60,259 nucleotides of DNA from the NCBI GenBank assembly GCA_902595795.1, contig CACJRK010000006.1, positions 1 through 60,259 on the forward strand, in the 5' to 3' direction. Below the pieces are notes generated by a model. The model worked only from the letters and a program-made list of their open reading frames with translations. It was not told the origin of the DNA and ran no database searches. Origin of the DNA: an uncultured Pelagibacteraceae bacterium. GTDB lineage: Bacteria > Pseudomonadota > Alphaproteobacteria > Pelagibacterales > Pelagibacteraceae. Of the stretch, positions 18,218 through 26,954 are shown piece by piece. Every line of letters begins with the position of its first letter. Positions within the stretch are counted from its first letter, which is position 1. Made by a program: the position numbers and the translations under genes.

Positions 18218-18655
18218 TTAATGACAAGCAATTCCAAATTTTTTTAATCTCCAATAATTATAAGGCCAAGGAGTTAAAAAACCTACAATCAGCATTATTG
18301 GCACCACCCACCATGTTAAAATTGCGCCTCCAGTTAAAACATAGTCAGTTAAATTCATCATAATTTCCATACTGATCATAGAAATCAAACTCATTCCACA
18401 AGCAGTTCTGAATGCGTTAGCAAAATTAAAATTTTGTGTCATTAAAATTATTGTTTCTAAAATGATGCTTGTGACCAAACCGTTGATTATTGCTAAAATC
18501 ATTATTCCTAGAACTGGGAAAGGAATTTGGGTTAATTGAAAAAATAATATTGTTCCAAAGTCTCCAATGGCGCAACCAAGTACACACCAAGCTGTATTTT
18601 TTGCGCTTATTTTCCAAGTATGCTTACAAGACCAATGAAATGTAGAGGTATTCAT
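18218..18655 (-). CDS. DUF4396 membrane protein
   Basis: The 145-residue protein has about four helices with the DUF4396 pattern: TWKISAKNTAWCVLGCAIGDFG near the N-terminus and GMSLISMISMEIMMN in helix 3, ending GFLTPWPYNYWRLKKFG. CxxxC and Met/His-rich positions hint at metal binding, but no function is established. It is convergent with the b561 gene (2-nt gap) and divergent from the MBL gene. Confidence 0.82.
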   Translation of the reverse strand: MNTSTFHWSCKHTWKISAKNTAWCVLGCAIGDFGTILFFQLTQIPFPVLGIMILAIINGLVTSIILETIILMTQNFNFANAFRTACGMSLISMISMEIMMNLTDYVLTGGAILTWWVVPIMLIVGFLTPWPYNYWRLKKFGIACH

Positions 18656-18677
18656 TATAATTTGATATTAATGATAA

Positions 18678-19361
18678 ATGATTTTTAGACAAGTTTTCGA
18701 TAACAAATCATCAACTTATACTTATTTAATTGCATCGGCAAAAGGTCGCGAGGCGGTGATAATAGATCCAGTAATAGACAATGTTGAAAGCTATGTAAGC
18801 TTACTAAATGAATTAGATTTAAAACTAGTTAAAGTAATAGATACACATATTCATGCTGACCATGTTACTGGCGCATCAAAATTAAAACAATCTACAAATT
18901 GTTCTACAATTATGGGAGAGCATACTCCCGCTGATGCTGTAGAAATTAAAGTAAAAGATGATGAAATAATAAAAATTGATCAAATAAAAATCAAAGCAAT
19001 GTATACTCCAGGACACACATCTGACAGTTATAGTTTCTTAATGAATAATTATTTATTTTCAGGAGATACTCTTTTAATAAATGGAACTGGTAGAACTGAT
19101 TTTCAAAATGGTAGTTCAAAAGATGCTTATAATTCAATCTTTAATAAATTGTTAAAATTACCTGAGGATACTATTTTGTATCCTGGTCATGATTATAACG
19201 GCAGAGAATCTAGTACTATTGGTAATGAAAAAAAATTTAATCCAAGATTACAGGTTAAAAATGTTGATGAGTATATAGAGCTCATGTCAAATCTAAATTT
19301 AGCAAAACCAAAATTAATAGATATTAATGTAAGCAGAAATATAAAATTAGGTGCTAATTAA
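18678..19361 (+). CDS. MBL-fold persulfide dioxygenase-like protein (ETHE1 type)
   Basis: The 227-residue protein has the metal-binding motif THIHADHVTG, a second His in TPGHTSDS, the bridging Asp in LFSGDTLLINGTGRTDF, and a third His in YPGHDYNG. The GRTDFQNGS region is typical of ETHE1/persulfide dioxygenases rather than glyoxalase II. The reaction would be glutathione persulfide plus O2 to sulfite. It may help to handle sulfur from organosulfur catabolism (inference). Confidence 0.85.
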   Translation: MIFRQVFDNKSSTYTYLIASAKGREAVIIDPVIDNVESYVSLLNELDLKLVKVIDTHIHADHVTGASKLKQSTNCSTIMGEHTPADAVEIKVKDDEIIKIDQIKIKAMYTPGHTSDSYSFLMNNYLFSGDTLLINGTGRTDFQNGSSKDAYNSIFNKLLKLPEDTILYPGHDYNGRESSTIGNEKKFNPRLQVKNVDEYIELMSNLNLAKPKLIDINVSRNIKLGAN

Positions 19362-19671
19362 ATACTACAAATATTAAAAACCAATAAGAAGCTAATCCAG
19401 CAGAAATTGTTGCAATAATATTTTTAGAAAAATAACCTACAATCACAGCAACTAATGCTCCAAAAAGTTTAGGGTCATTCATTTCTATAAATGTTCCATA
19501 ATCGTTTATAAATATTGCTGGAAATATTATTGCAGGGAATACTGCAGAAGGTACATATTCTAATACTGCTTTAATTTTATCACCCAACATATCTCTGCTA
19601 ATTAAAGCAATCATAGTCATTCTAGTAAAGTAAGTTAAAATTCCAGCAAAAATAATTGAAGCCAAGGTCAT
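19354..19671 (-). CDS. azlD: AzlD-family branched-chain amino acid export subunit
   Basis: The 105-residue, three- to four-helix protein has AGILTYFTRMTMIALISRD and the motif VPSAVFPAIIFPAIF characteristic of AzlD. It overlaps azlC by 4 nt and forms the small subunit of the AzlCD exporter for branched-chain amino acids or analogues. The last bases overlap the convergent MBL gene by 8 nt. Confidence 0.88.
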   Translation of the reverse strand: MTLASIIFAGILTYFTRMTMIALISRDMLGDKIKAVLEYVPSAVFPAIIFPAIFINDYGTFIEMNDPKLFGALVAVIVGYFSKNIIATISAGLASYWFLIFVVFN

Positions 19672-20354
19672 TTTTTCAACCTCAGCAGTAGTGCAGCAAC
19701 AAATAAAGCAATTAATGGTGAAATAATTATATAGGACTTAAACGGAGCATCAAAAAATAACAAAGAACTTAAACCACAAGTAATCATAACAATTACATGA
19801 TCTATTTTTTTTAAATCTTGAACAATAATTGCTATAAACGTTAAAGGAATTGCAAATTTTAAACCTAGTTCTTCTGGCACAAATGATCCCAAAATAATTC
19901 CTGATAATGTTGCAATTTGCCAACAAACCCAAAGAGTACCTCCTGTACCAATTAAATGATAATATAAAAATTCTTCACCTTTGTTTTTTTTGAAAAATTT
20001 ATTAGACTCAGCAAAGCCTTGGTCTACAACAATATATGAAATTAATAATTTTTTAATAAAAGATAATTTTTCTAAATACTCAGATAAAACTGCTCCATAT
20101 AATAAATGTCGAGAATTTATAATACCAACAGATGCAACGGCAACTAAGCTAGATGCACCTCCTGATAACAACTGTAAAAAAACTATTTGTGAAGCTCCTC
20201 CAAAAATTATGAAAGACATTGCGTAAACTAAATATGGGTGAAATCCAAGTTCAACACCGATTGCTCCACAAATTATTCCAAATGGAATTACTGAAAGCAT
20301 ATGCGGAGAAATATCCAGCATCCCTCGTGTAAATAATTGTTTTTTAGTAAGCAT
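19668..20354 (-). CDS. azlC: AzlC-family branched-chain amino acid exporter
   Basis: The 228-residue polytopic protein has the AzlC signature IPFGIICGAIGVELGFHP, FGGASQIVFLQL, NSRHLLYGAVLSEYL and the helix YIVVDQGFAES. Together with AzlD it forms an inner-membrane exporter. It starts 12 nt after the iron transporter ATPase gene ends, so it may be read from the same transcript. Confidence 0.9.
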   Translation of the reverse strand: MLTKKQLFTRGMLDISPHMLSVIPFGIICGAIGVELGFHPYLVYAMSFIIFGGASQIVFLQLLSGGASSLVAVASVGIINSRHLLYGAVLSEYLEKLSFIKKLLISYIVVDQGFAESNKFFKKNKGEEFLYYHLIGTGGTLWVCWQIATLSGIILGSFVPEELGLKFAIPLTFIAIIVQDLKKIDHVIVMITCGLSSLLFFDAPFKSYIIISPLIALFVAALLLRLKK

Positions 20355-20366
20355 TTGCTTGTTTTA

Positions 20367-21428
20367 TTAAAAACAAACTATGTGATCAATATTAATCGGT
20401 CTTTTAATTCCAAACTTTTCGTCAGCTTCATGTTGATGTTCGTGATGAGAATGAACAAAAACTGGTATTAATAAATCGCTATTAGTTTTTAAAGTATAAA
20501 TAAAGTTTGTTCCTCTAAATTTTCGATCTACTACTTCTAGCTTTAAATTGCTTTTATCGTCATGCTCAAGATCTTCTGGTTGTAATAATAATTGTACATT
20601 TGAACCTTTTGCATAATGCTTAATAAAATTACCTTTAATTGTACCAAGATCCTCATTTTCTAATGAATTTTCACCTGTTACTTTTGCTGGAATTAAAATT
20701 CCACGATTTAAAAAATTAACCACTTCGATTGAATTTGGAAAATGATAGACATTATAAGGATCGTCAAACTGTTTTATTTGACCGTCTAATACAATTGCAC
20801 ACTTGTTTCCTAAATAAAAAGCTTCATAAGAGTCATGTGTTACAATTATTGTTGTAATTTTTAAATTACTTAAAATCTTTTTCAATCTTACTTGTATTTC
20901 TTCTTTAAAACTTTGATCAACATTTGATAACGGCTCATCTAGTAACAAAAGATCAGGTTGTGTTAGTAGAGATCTTGCAAGAGAAGCTCTTTGTGCTTCT
21001 CCAGCACTAATTTCATGAGGATATTTTTTAAGTATTTTTGAAATATCCAGCATATGTATAATTTTTTTAAAACTTAGCTTTTTTTTCTTTTTTGTTTTAT
21101 TTCTTTGAGAACCCAAAAGTATATTCTTTTCGACAGTGTAGTGTGGAAATAGGCTGTTATCTTGAAAAGCGAGAGATATATTTCTATCTTCGGGTTCAAC
21201 ATGTTTATCTTTGGAGGATATTAATTTGCCATTTAATTTAATATAACCTTTTTCAATTTCTTCTAAACCTGCAATTGTTCTTAGTATCGTTGTTTTTCCA
21301 ATTCCCGAAGGACCTAAAATGCATAAAGTATCACCTTCGTTTTCAATTAAAAATGAAGCATTTTTAACTTTTATTTTTCCTCCAATTTTGAAATCAACAT
21401 TTTTTATTTCTAAAAAATTATTTTTCAT
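20367..21428 (-). CDS. fbpC: Ferric-iron ABC transporter ATPase (FbpC/SfuC type)
   Basis: The 353-residue protein has Walker A GPSGIGKTT, Q-loop AFQDNSLFPHY, Walker B LLLLDEPLSNVD and the switch His (VTHDSYEA). The signature motif reads SAGEAQRASLARSL, a variant of LSGGQQQR common in FbpC/PotA-like proteins. A C-terminal TOBE-like regulatory domain follows residue 240. It ends with a His-rich stretch (HSHHEHQHEADE) that could bind metal. It overlaps fbpB by 4 nt and energises Fe(III) uptake. Confidence 0.9.
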   Translation of the reverse strand: MKNNFLEIKNVDFKIGGKIKVKNASFLIENEGDTLCILGPSGIGKTTILRTIAGLEEIEKGYIKLNGKLISSKDKHVEPEDRNISLAFQDNSLFPHYTVEKNILLGSQRNKTKKKKKLSFKKIIHMLDISKILKKYPHEISAGEAQRASLARSLLTQPDLLLLDEPLSNVDQSFKEEIQVRLKKILSNLKITTIIVTHDSYEAFYLGNKCAIVLDGQIKQFDDPYNVYHFPNSIEVVNFLNRGILIPAKVTGENSLENEDLGTIKGNFIKHYAKGSNVQLLLQPEDLEHDDKSNLKLEVVDRKFRGTNFIYTLKTNSDLLIPVFVHSHHEHQHEADEKFGIKRPINIDHIVCF

Positions 21429-23044
21429 TTTTCTCTCAAAATATATTTAGATGTAAACATAATAAATAAAGTTGCAATTAAAATTAAAAATAATGATGGA
21501 ACTGCTGCCGCTTCTAGCAAATCCTCAGAAGCAGATATATAAGCAGTTGTTGCAAAAGTTTCAAAATTAAATGGTCTTAAAATAAGAGTTATTGGCAGCT
21601 CTCTTATAATTTCTAATGAAATGAGTATAGCCACAAATAAAAGTGAATTTCTTAAAAAAGGAATGTGAATATTCAAGAAAGTTTTTTTCTTTGAATAACC
21701 AAGTAAATATGAACTTTCATCAACTGAAATATTAATTTTTTCATAACCTGATTTTATTCCATTAAATGCTAACGAATAGAATCTGACAAAATAAACTAAA
21801 ACCAGTCCAAGAACAGAGCCAATAAAAAATTTTTTTATAGATATAAATCCTAAAGTCTTAACAACATTATCATCAAACCAAGCTACAAATGTAATAAATG
21901 CTACTGCTAAAATAACACCTGGAATAGCATAACCTGAGATAGATATTGTAGATAAAAAATTTAAAATCTTGTTTTTTGAAACTCTATTTCCATAATTTGA
22001 AATTAAAGAAAATAAAATCAATACTAAGCTAGATAAAACAACTAAATAAATTGTATTTAATGTAAGTGAAATTGCATCAATATCAAAAAAATTTTCTGGA
22101 AATTTAATTGTCCAATATAACATTTGGCTTAAAGGAAATAAAAAACTTAAAAAGAATATAGTAAAGCAAAATATAAATGCGAAAATAGATTTTTTTCCAG
22201 ATAATGTAATTTTTTCTTTTTGTTTAAATCCACCCTTTGAATTGAAATGGTATTTAGCTTTTTTTCTAGAAAAATTTTCAATTATAAAACATGCAAATAT
22301 AAATATTAATAAGAAAAATGACAATCTATTTGAAAAAGCTAAATCATCAAAAGTGATCCATGAATTATAAATTCCTGTTGTTAAAGTGTTTATTGAAAAA
22401 AAATCAACTGCACCAAATTCTGCTAATGTCTCCATCGCTACAAGAGACAAGCCAGCAACTATAGCTGGTCTTGCAGCTGGCAATATCAAAGAGTATAAAG
22501 ATTTAAATTTAGAAAAACCTAAGCTTCTCCCTAAATCAATTAGGTTTTGAGATTGATATAAAAATGATGCTCTAGAAAGAATGTACACATAGGCAAATAA
22601 TGAGAATGAAAGCGAAAGTACCGCTCCAAGAAGACCATCAAACTTCGGAATATGTTTGTTGTATTCCCCTTCTCCAAATAAGTTCGACAAGATTGTAAAA
22701 GCTGTCCCATAATTTTCAAAAAAAGCTGTCAAAGAATATGCATAAATGTATGGCGGAACAGCAAAAGAAAGTATAAGACCCCACTTAAAAAAATCACTTA
22801 AAGGAAATTTGTAAAAAGAAACCAAGTATGCAGTTGTGGTACCTATTATAAATGTGAGGATTAAGACACAAAATAGTAATGTGAAAGAATTAAAAATATA
22901 TTCAAATAAAAAAGTCTCTTTTAATATTTTATAATAATTTGAAGTTTCCTCAAAAAAACTAAAGAAAACAGTTATGATTGGAATTAATACTCCTATAGAA
23001 ACCAATAAAGAGGATAGAAACCATATATTTAAATTTTTTAACAT
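21425..23044 (-). CDS. fbpB: Ferric-iron ABC transporter permease (two fused permease domains)
   Basis: The 539-residue protein has about twelve helices in two halves, each with an EAA loop: LIDLGRSLGFSKFKSLYSLILP near residue 170 and SVDESSYLLGYSKKKTFLNIHIP in the second half. Fused permeases of this kind are typical of FbpB/SfuB. It is 40 nt downstream of the peroxiredoxin gene on the same strand, so the transporter operon is interrupted rather than contiguous. Confidence 0.9.
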   Translation of the reverse strand: MLKNLNIWFLSSLLVSIGVLIPIITVFFSFFEETSNYYKILKETFLFEYIFNSFTLLFCVLILTFIIGTTTAYLVSFYKFPLSDFFKWGLILSFAVPPYIYAYSLTAFFENYGTAFTILSNLFGEGEYNKHIPKFDGLLGAVLSLSFSLFAYVYILSRASFLYQSQNLIDLGRSLGFSKFKSLYSLILPAARPAIVAGLSLVAMETLAEFGAVDFFSINTLTTGIYNSWITFDDLAFSNRLSFFLLIFIFACFIIENFSRKKAKYHFNSKGGFKQKEKITLSGKKSIFAFIFCFTIFFLSFLFPLSQMLYWTIKFPENFFDIDAISLTLNTIYLVVLSSLVLILFSLISNYGNRVSKNKILNFLSTISISGYAIPGVILAVAFITFVAWFDDNVVKTLGFISIKKFFIGSVLGLVLVYFVRFYSLAFNGIKSGYEKINISVDESSYLLGYSKKKTFLNIHIPFLRNSLLFVAILISLEIIRELPITLILRPFNFETFATTAYISASEDLLEAAAVPSLFLILIATLFIMFTSKYILREK

Positions 23045-23084
23045 TAAGGGTCTTATAGTATAAAAAAACCTTTTTAATATAATT

Positions 23085-23630
23085 TTACTTTGATGCAGAA
23101 AGATATTTTATTGTGTTTTCAGGTGTTGTCTCTATATATGGATCATCATCTGAGCCTGAATTATTAATTCCTGGCTCTTGCCACCATTTTTCAACAATAC
23201 CATCATTGATAACGGCCATATATCTCCAACTTCTTTGACCAAATCCATCATGGTCTTTTGAAATTAGCATTCCCATATATTTTGTAAAAAGTCCTGATCC
23301 ATCTGGTATTACTTTTACGTTAGAAATTTTCATCTTTTTTGCCCATGCATTCATCACATATGAATCATTTACTGAACAACAATAAATTTCGTCAATGCCA
23401 AGTTTTTTTAATTCATCAGCATTTTTTTCAAATCCAGGTAATTGTTGAGAGGAACATGTTGGCGTAAAAGCTCCAGGCAAACTAAATAAAATTACTCTTT
23501 TGTTTTTAAAAAAATCATCAGTAGACTTGTTTGTCCACTTTCCACCAATTGCACATGCAATTTCATTATCAGAAGTATCACCTTCTCTAATTCTAAAAGT
23601 TACTTGTGGTATTTTAAATCCTTCAATCAT
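23085..23630 (-). CDS. Peroxiredoxin (Prx5/AhpC-TSA superfamily)
   Basis: The 181-residue protein has the peroxidatic site PGAFTPTCSSQQLPGFEK, with Pro, Thr and Cys in the conserved spacing, and the later Arg region GFGQRSWRYMAVI. This is the Prx5-like branch that reduces H2O2 or alkyl hydroperoxides with glutathione/glutaredoxin or thioredoxin. It lies inside the ferric-iron transporter gene order and is preceded by a foldable leader (23640-23697), with no obvious Shine-Dalgarno sequence in front of the ATG. Confidence 0.9.
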   Translation of the reverse strand: MIEGFKIPQVTFRIREGDTSDNEIACAIGGKWTNKSTDDFFKNKRVILFSLPGAFTPTCSSQQLPGFEKNADELKKLGIDEIYCCSVNDSYVMNAWAKKMKISNVKVIPDGSGLFTKYMGMLISKDHDGFGQRSWRYMAVINDGIVEKWWQEPGINNSGSDDDPYIETTPENTIKYLSASK

Positions 23631-23639
23631 ATTTTTTTA

Positions 23640-23697
23640 GTACCCACGACAATTTCTAGGAAAGGGTAAAGATCCTAGAGGAGAGTGCCGTGGGCAC
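23640..23697 (-). ncRNA. Candidate structured leader upstream of peroxiredoxin
   Basis: Outer arms 23640-23648 and 23689-23697 form a 9-bp stem; inner arms 23655-23661 and 23673-23679 form a 7-bp stem with an 11-nt loop. Read on the minus strand the outer stem has a G-U pair (23695 with 23642) that would be an A-C mismatch on the plus strand, so it fits transcription towards the peroxiredoxin. It ends 9 nt before that ATG. No T run follows, so it is not a classical terminator. No known riboswitch family was recognised. Confidence 0.5.
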
Positions 23698-23718
23698 CGT
23701 CTAAAAAGAAATATATCA

Positions 23719-23904
23719 TTATTTAAAAGGAGTGAGGATGTCTAGAGCCTCGTCTTTTTCAATCTCTGATAATTTTCTATTATTTATTTTTCTCTGTATT
23801 TTTTCAACTTCTAATGAGCAAGGCCCACATGTTATCTGACCCTCAAGTGAGCCACTCGTATCAGAAGAATTATTCAAAACGGAGTTAAATAAATTCTTTT
23901 TCAC
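23719..23904 (-). CDS. Small CGPC-containing protein (61 aa), unknown
   Basis: It starts with GTG, 6 nt after the iron-binding protein's stop, and reads on the same strand. The second half is charged and helical (SLEVEKIQRKINNRKLSEIEKDEALDIL) after an ITCGPCSLE motif that resembles a thioredoxin-type or zinc CxxC site. It lacks a Shine-Dalgarno sequence and any recognised family. The absence of stops and its position between fbpA and the peroxiredoxin favour a real gene, but this is uncertain. Confidence 0.5.
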   Translation of the reverse strand: MKKNLFNSVLNNSSDTSGSLEGQITCGPCSLEVEKIQRKINNRKLSEIEKDEALDILTPFK

Positions 23905-23910
23905 TAGATG

Positions 23911-24939
23911 TTATTTCCAACCTGCTGCAGTCATTACTTCTAAAGCTGCTGCTTGATTTTTTCCATAACTAGAAACTTTAGTAGCTAGATCTTGTTTAAA
24001 ATCTAAACCTAAATTGTTTACTACCAATGGGCTTGGAGAAACACCACCTATCATTGGAAACTCAAACGTATTATTCGTAAAGTGTTCCTGTGATTCTGGT
24101 GATAATAAAAAGTCAACAAGTGCAATTGCATTTGCTTTGTTAGGCGCTCCTTTAACTAAAGCAGCACAACTGATGTTCATGTGTGTTCCTCTGCCTTGTT
24201 GGTTAGGGAAAAAAGCCTTAACTTTTTTTGCTGCTGCTTGTTGTTCTGCACCTTTTTTACCTGATAGCATAAGTGCTAGATAATAAGTATTTGCTACTGC
24301 TATATCTGCTTCTCCTGCTGCAACAGCCATGATTTGAGCTCTATCGTTACCTTTAGAGTCTCGAGCCATATTTGCAACAACACCTTTTGCCCATTCAGCT
24401 GTAGCTTTTTTTCCATTATTTTCAATTAATGAAGCTACTAATGATTTGTTATAAATGTTGCTTGATTTTCTTATTACGATTCTACCTTTCCATTTTGGAT
24501 CAGCTAAACCTTCATAAGTTAAACCAGATAGTTCTGCACCACTTACTCTTTCAGGTGAGTAATAAATAATTCTTGCTCTTTTTGCTACTCCAACCCATTT
24601 AGTAGTTCTGAAATTTTTCGGAACAGATGATTTTATTGTTGGAGAAGTTAAACCACTTTGAAGCAAGCCTTTAGCATCCATTGCGCCACATCTTCCAGCA
24701 TCCGCTGTAATATAAAGATCAGCTGAAGAATCTGCTCCTTCTTCGGCTATTCTTTTTTCTAATGCTCCTGATTTACCATTAATTAAATTTACTTTAATTC
24801 CTGTTGCTGCTGTAAATTTTCCATACATTTCAGCATCAGCCTTATAGTGTCTTGCATTAAATACATTAACTTCATTTGCAATTGCAAAAGTTGCTACAAA
24901 TAAAGATGTAATTAACGCTATAATTGATAATTTTCTCAT
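23911..24939 (-). CDS. fbpA: Ferric-iron ABC transporter substrate-binding protein
   Basis: The 342-residue protein has a Sec signal peptide (ending ATFAIA|NEV), the FbpA opening VNVFNARHYKADAEMYGKF with a conserved His-Tyr, and the twin Tyr iron-ligand motif NTYYLALM near residue 220. It binds Fe(III) in the periplasm. An AAGGAGTTTA Shine-Dalgarno sequence precedes the ATG, and two Fur-like palindromes lie 34-64 nt upstream. It heads a transcript including a small ORF, a peroxiredoxin, the permease and the ATPase. Confidence 0.93.
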   Translation of the reverse strand: MRKLSIIALITSLFVATFAIANEVNVFNARHYKADAEMYGKFTAATGIKVNLINGKSGALEKRIAEEGADSSADLYITADAGRCGAMDAKGLLQSGLTSPTIKSSVPKNFRTTKWVGVAKRARIIYYSPERVSGAELSGLTYEGLADPKWKGRIVIRKSSNIYNKSLVASLIENNGKKATAEWAKGVVANMARDSKGNDRAQIMAVAAGEADIAVANTYYLALMLSGKKGAEQQAAAKKVKAFFPNQQGRGTHMNISCAALVKGAPNKANAIALVDFLLSPESQEHFTNNTFEFPMIGGVSPSPLVVNNLGLDFKQDLATKVSSYGKNQAAALEVMTAAGWK

Positions 24940-24972
24940 TAAACTCCTTAATTATTACGTTATTTTCCAGAA

Positions 24973-24987
24973 TGAGAATTATTCTCA
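24973..24987. promoter_or_regulatory. Fur-like box 1 upstream of fbpA
   Basis: A perfect 7-1-7 inverted repeat, TGAGAATTATTCTCA, close to the Fur core TGATAATNATTATCA. It lies 34 nt upstream of the fbpA start and 1 nt from box 2. Iron-dependent repression is the expected role. Confidence 0.75.
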
Positions 24988-24988
24988 A

Positions 24989-25003
24989 TGAGAATGATTA
25001 TCA
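24989..25003. promoter_or_regulatory. Fur-like box 2 upstream of fbpA
   Basis: TGAGAATGATTATCA matches the Fur 7-1-7 core TGATAATNATTATCA at all but one of the 14 defined positions. The tandem arrangement with box 1 (16-nt centre-to-centre) suggests cooperative binding of Fur dimers over the fbpA promoter. Confidence 0.8.
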
Positions 25004-25061
25004 ATCGCAATAGTGTCGCAGATTAAACTTTATCAGTAATTCAGCAGTTTTTTGCAATTAT

Positions 25062-25949
25062 CTATTTCCAGTCACCTATTTTGCTGAATAAGAAATTTCT
25101 GAACGCCTGGACTCTGGCCGTGTTTTTTAAGGATTGCGGATACACAAAATGCGCTTCTGTTATAGGTCCTTCTACTTTTGGTAGTACTTTAATTACATTG
25201 TTTGAATTTGAGACTAAATATTCTGGAAGCGCAGCTAAACCTACACCAGACTCAACTGCCAACAACAATCCCATAACACTATTCACTTTCATGATTGTTT
25301 TTCTTTTCTTTCCATCATGCATTGCAATTTTTAACGCCCAATCAGGATTATAAACTGGAGAAGGAGCGCCTTTTCCAAAAGAAATAAATTTATGTTTATT
25401 TAAATCACCTATTGTTTTTGGCATTCCATTTTTTTCTAAATATTTATTTGACCCATAAATATAGTATTTAATATCAACTAATTTTTTCTGAATATAATTA
25501 AGCTGTTTAGGTCTTCTCATGAAAATTCCAATATCAGCTTGCCGAGTGCTTAAATCTAATTCTTTGTCATCAAATACTAATTCAATCTCAATCTCTGGAT
25601 TAAGTCTCATGAATTCTTGAATTCTTGGCGTTAACCAGTGAGTTCCAAAACTTCTTACTGTTGTAATAGTCAATTTACCTGTCGGCTTGTTTTTTTGATC
25701 TCCTAAAGAAGTTTCCACTTCTTTAAGTTTACTAATTACTTCATGTGCAGTTTTAAATACATACTCACCATTTTCTGTAAGAGTTAAACCCCTAGCATGT
25801 CTTTCAAACAGTTGTACTTTTAAATCTTGTTCTAATGATTGTATTTGCCTACTGATAGCTGATTGGCTAAGATTTAAATTAATAGTAGCATTTGTAAAAC
25901 TACCAGCTTCCGCTACCGCATGAAAAATTTTTAATTTATCCCAATCCAT
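25062..25949 (-). CDS. LysR-family transcriptional regulator
   Basis: The 295-residue protein has an N-terminal winged helix (LKIFHAVAEAGSFTNATINLNLSQSAISRQIQSLEQ) and a C-terminal periplasmic-binding-like effector domain. It starts at the acuI stop (TAATG), so it is translated from the folE-acuI message. By position it may regulate acuI and respond to a metabolite such as acrylate or acrylyl-CoA, but LysR genes usually sit divergent from targets, so its target is open. It could also influence fbpA, 122 nt downstream. Confidence 0.9.
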   Translation of the reverse strand: MDWDKLKIFHAVAEAGSFTNATINLNLSQSAISRQIQSLEQDLKVQLFERHARGLTLTENGEYVFKTAHEVISKLKEVETSLGDQKNKPTGKLTITTVRSFGTHWLTPRIQEFMRLNPEIEIELVFDDKELDLSTRQADIGIFMRRPKQLNYIQKKLVDIKYYIYGSNKYLEKNGMPKTIGDLNKHKFISFGKGAPSPVYNPDWALKIAMHDGKKRKTIMKVNSVMGLLLAVESGVGLAALPEYLVSNSNNVIKVLPKVEGPITEAHFVYPQSLKNTARVQAFRNFLFSKIGDWK

Positions 25950-26953
25950 TATTTATTTAGATTTATAATATACCTTCCTGATGTTTCACCTTTTAGCATT
26001 TTTGAGTAAACTTCTATTAATTCCTCTAAGTTAATTTCTTTCACAGATTTTTTTAGTAACTCAAAATTTATTAATTTTGAGGCTTCTCCCCATAAAAAAT
26101 TTCTCCTAGGTGTTGAAGCTGTAACAGAATTGATTCCCCAAAGTTTTACACCTCGAATAATAAATGGCATTACAGTTGTATTTAATTTTATATCTGCAGC
26201 ATTTCCACATGCAGAAACTATGCCGCCATCTTTTGTTTGAGATAATATATTTTCCAATACTTTTCCACCAACTGTATCAACGGCACCATCCCATAATCCT
26301 TTGTCTAATGGTCTTGCATCTTTCATCATTTCACTAGTATTTACAACATTTTTAGCACCAATAGATTTTAAAAAGTCCTTATTACTATCTTTACCAGTAA
26401 GAGCAGTAACATCGCACCCAAGACTATTAAGTATCATTACGGCCATACTTCCAACACCGCCAGATGCACCACTAACAATAACGTTTTGAACTTTCTCTCC
26501 TAATAATAATTCCTCTCTAGTTGTTTTTGTTGTAAATGAACATTGTAAAGCTGTAAATCCAGCAGTACCCATTATCATGGCCTCTTTAAGAGAAAGACCT
26601 TTTGGTTTTTTAACCAAAAATTCTCCATTTACTTTTGCGTATTGAGAGTATCCTCCAAAATAAATTTCACCAACTCTCCATCCTGTTAAAATAACTTCAT
26701 CACCTTTTTTGAATTTGTCATTATTGCTATCTTCTACAATTCCAGAAAAATCTATGCCAGGTATATGGGGGAACTCTTTTACAAGTCTAGCACCATTTTT
26801 TAAAATCAAAGCATCTTTATAATTAAGACCTGAGTAATGAACTTTTACTGTTACATCACCATGTTTTAAGAAACTTTTATCAATTGATTTGATATCACGT
26901 GTGAAATTTTCACCATCTTGATTAAGAATTAATGCTTTGAATTGGTCAGACAC
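25949..26953 (-). CDS. acuI: Acrylyl-CoA reductase-like MDR oxidoreductase (AcuI/YhdH family)
   Basis: The 334-residue protein has YhdH/AcuI hallmarks: VHYSGLNYKDALI near residue 40, FPHIPGIDFSGIV, and the cofactor loop VIVSGASGGVGSMAV. No structural-zinc Cys cluster is present, as in the family. AcuI reduces acryloyl-CoA to propionyl-CoA with NADPH, detoxifying acrylate formed from DMSP cleavage. The link to the DddP-like gene at 39.5-40.7 kb is inferred. It lies 1 nt downstream of folE. Confidence 0.85.
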   Translation of the reverse strand: MSDQFKALILNQDGENFTRDIKSIDKSFLKHGDVTVKVHYSGLNYKDALILKNGARLVKEFPHIPGIDFSGIVEDSNNDKFKKGDEVILTGWRVGEIYFGGYSQYAKVNGEFLVKKPKGLSLKEAMIMGTAGFTALQCSFTTKTTREELLLGEKVQNVIVSGASGGVGSMAVMILNSLGCDVTALTGKDSNKDFLKSIGAKNVVNTSEMMKDARPLDKGLWDGAVDTVGGKVLENILSQTKDGGIVSACGNAADIKLNTTVMPFIIRGVKLWGINSVTASTPRRNFLWGEASKLINFELLKKSVKEINLEELIEVYSKMLKGETSGRYIINLNK

Positions 26954-26954
26954 A

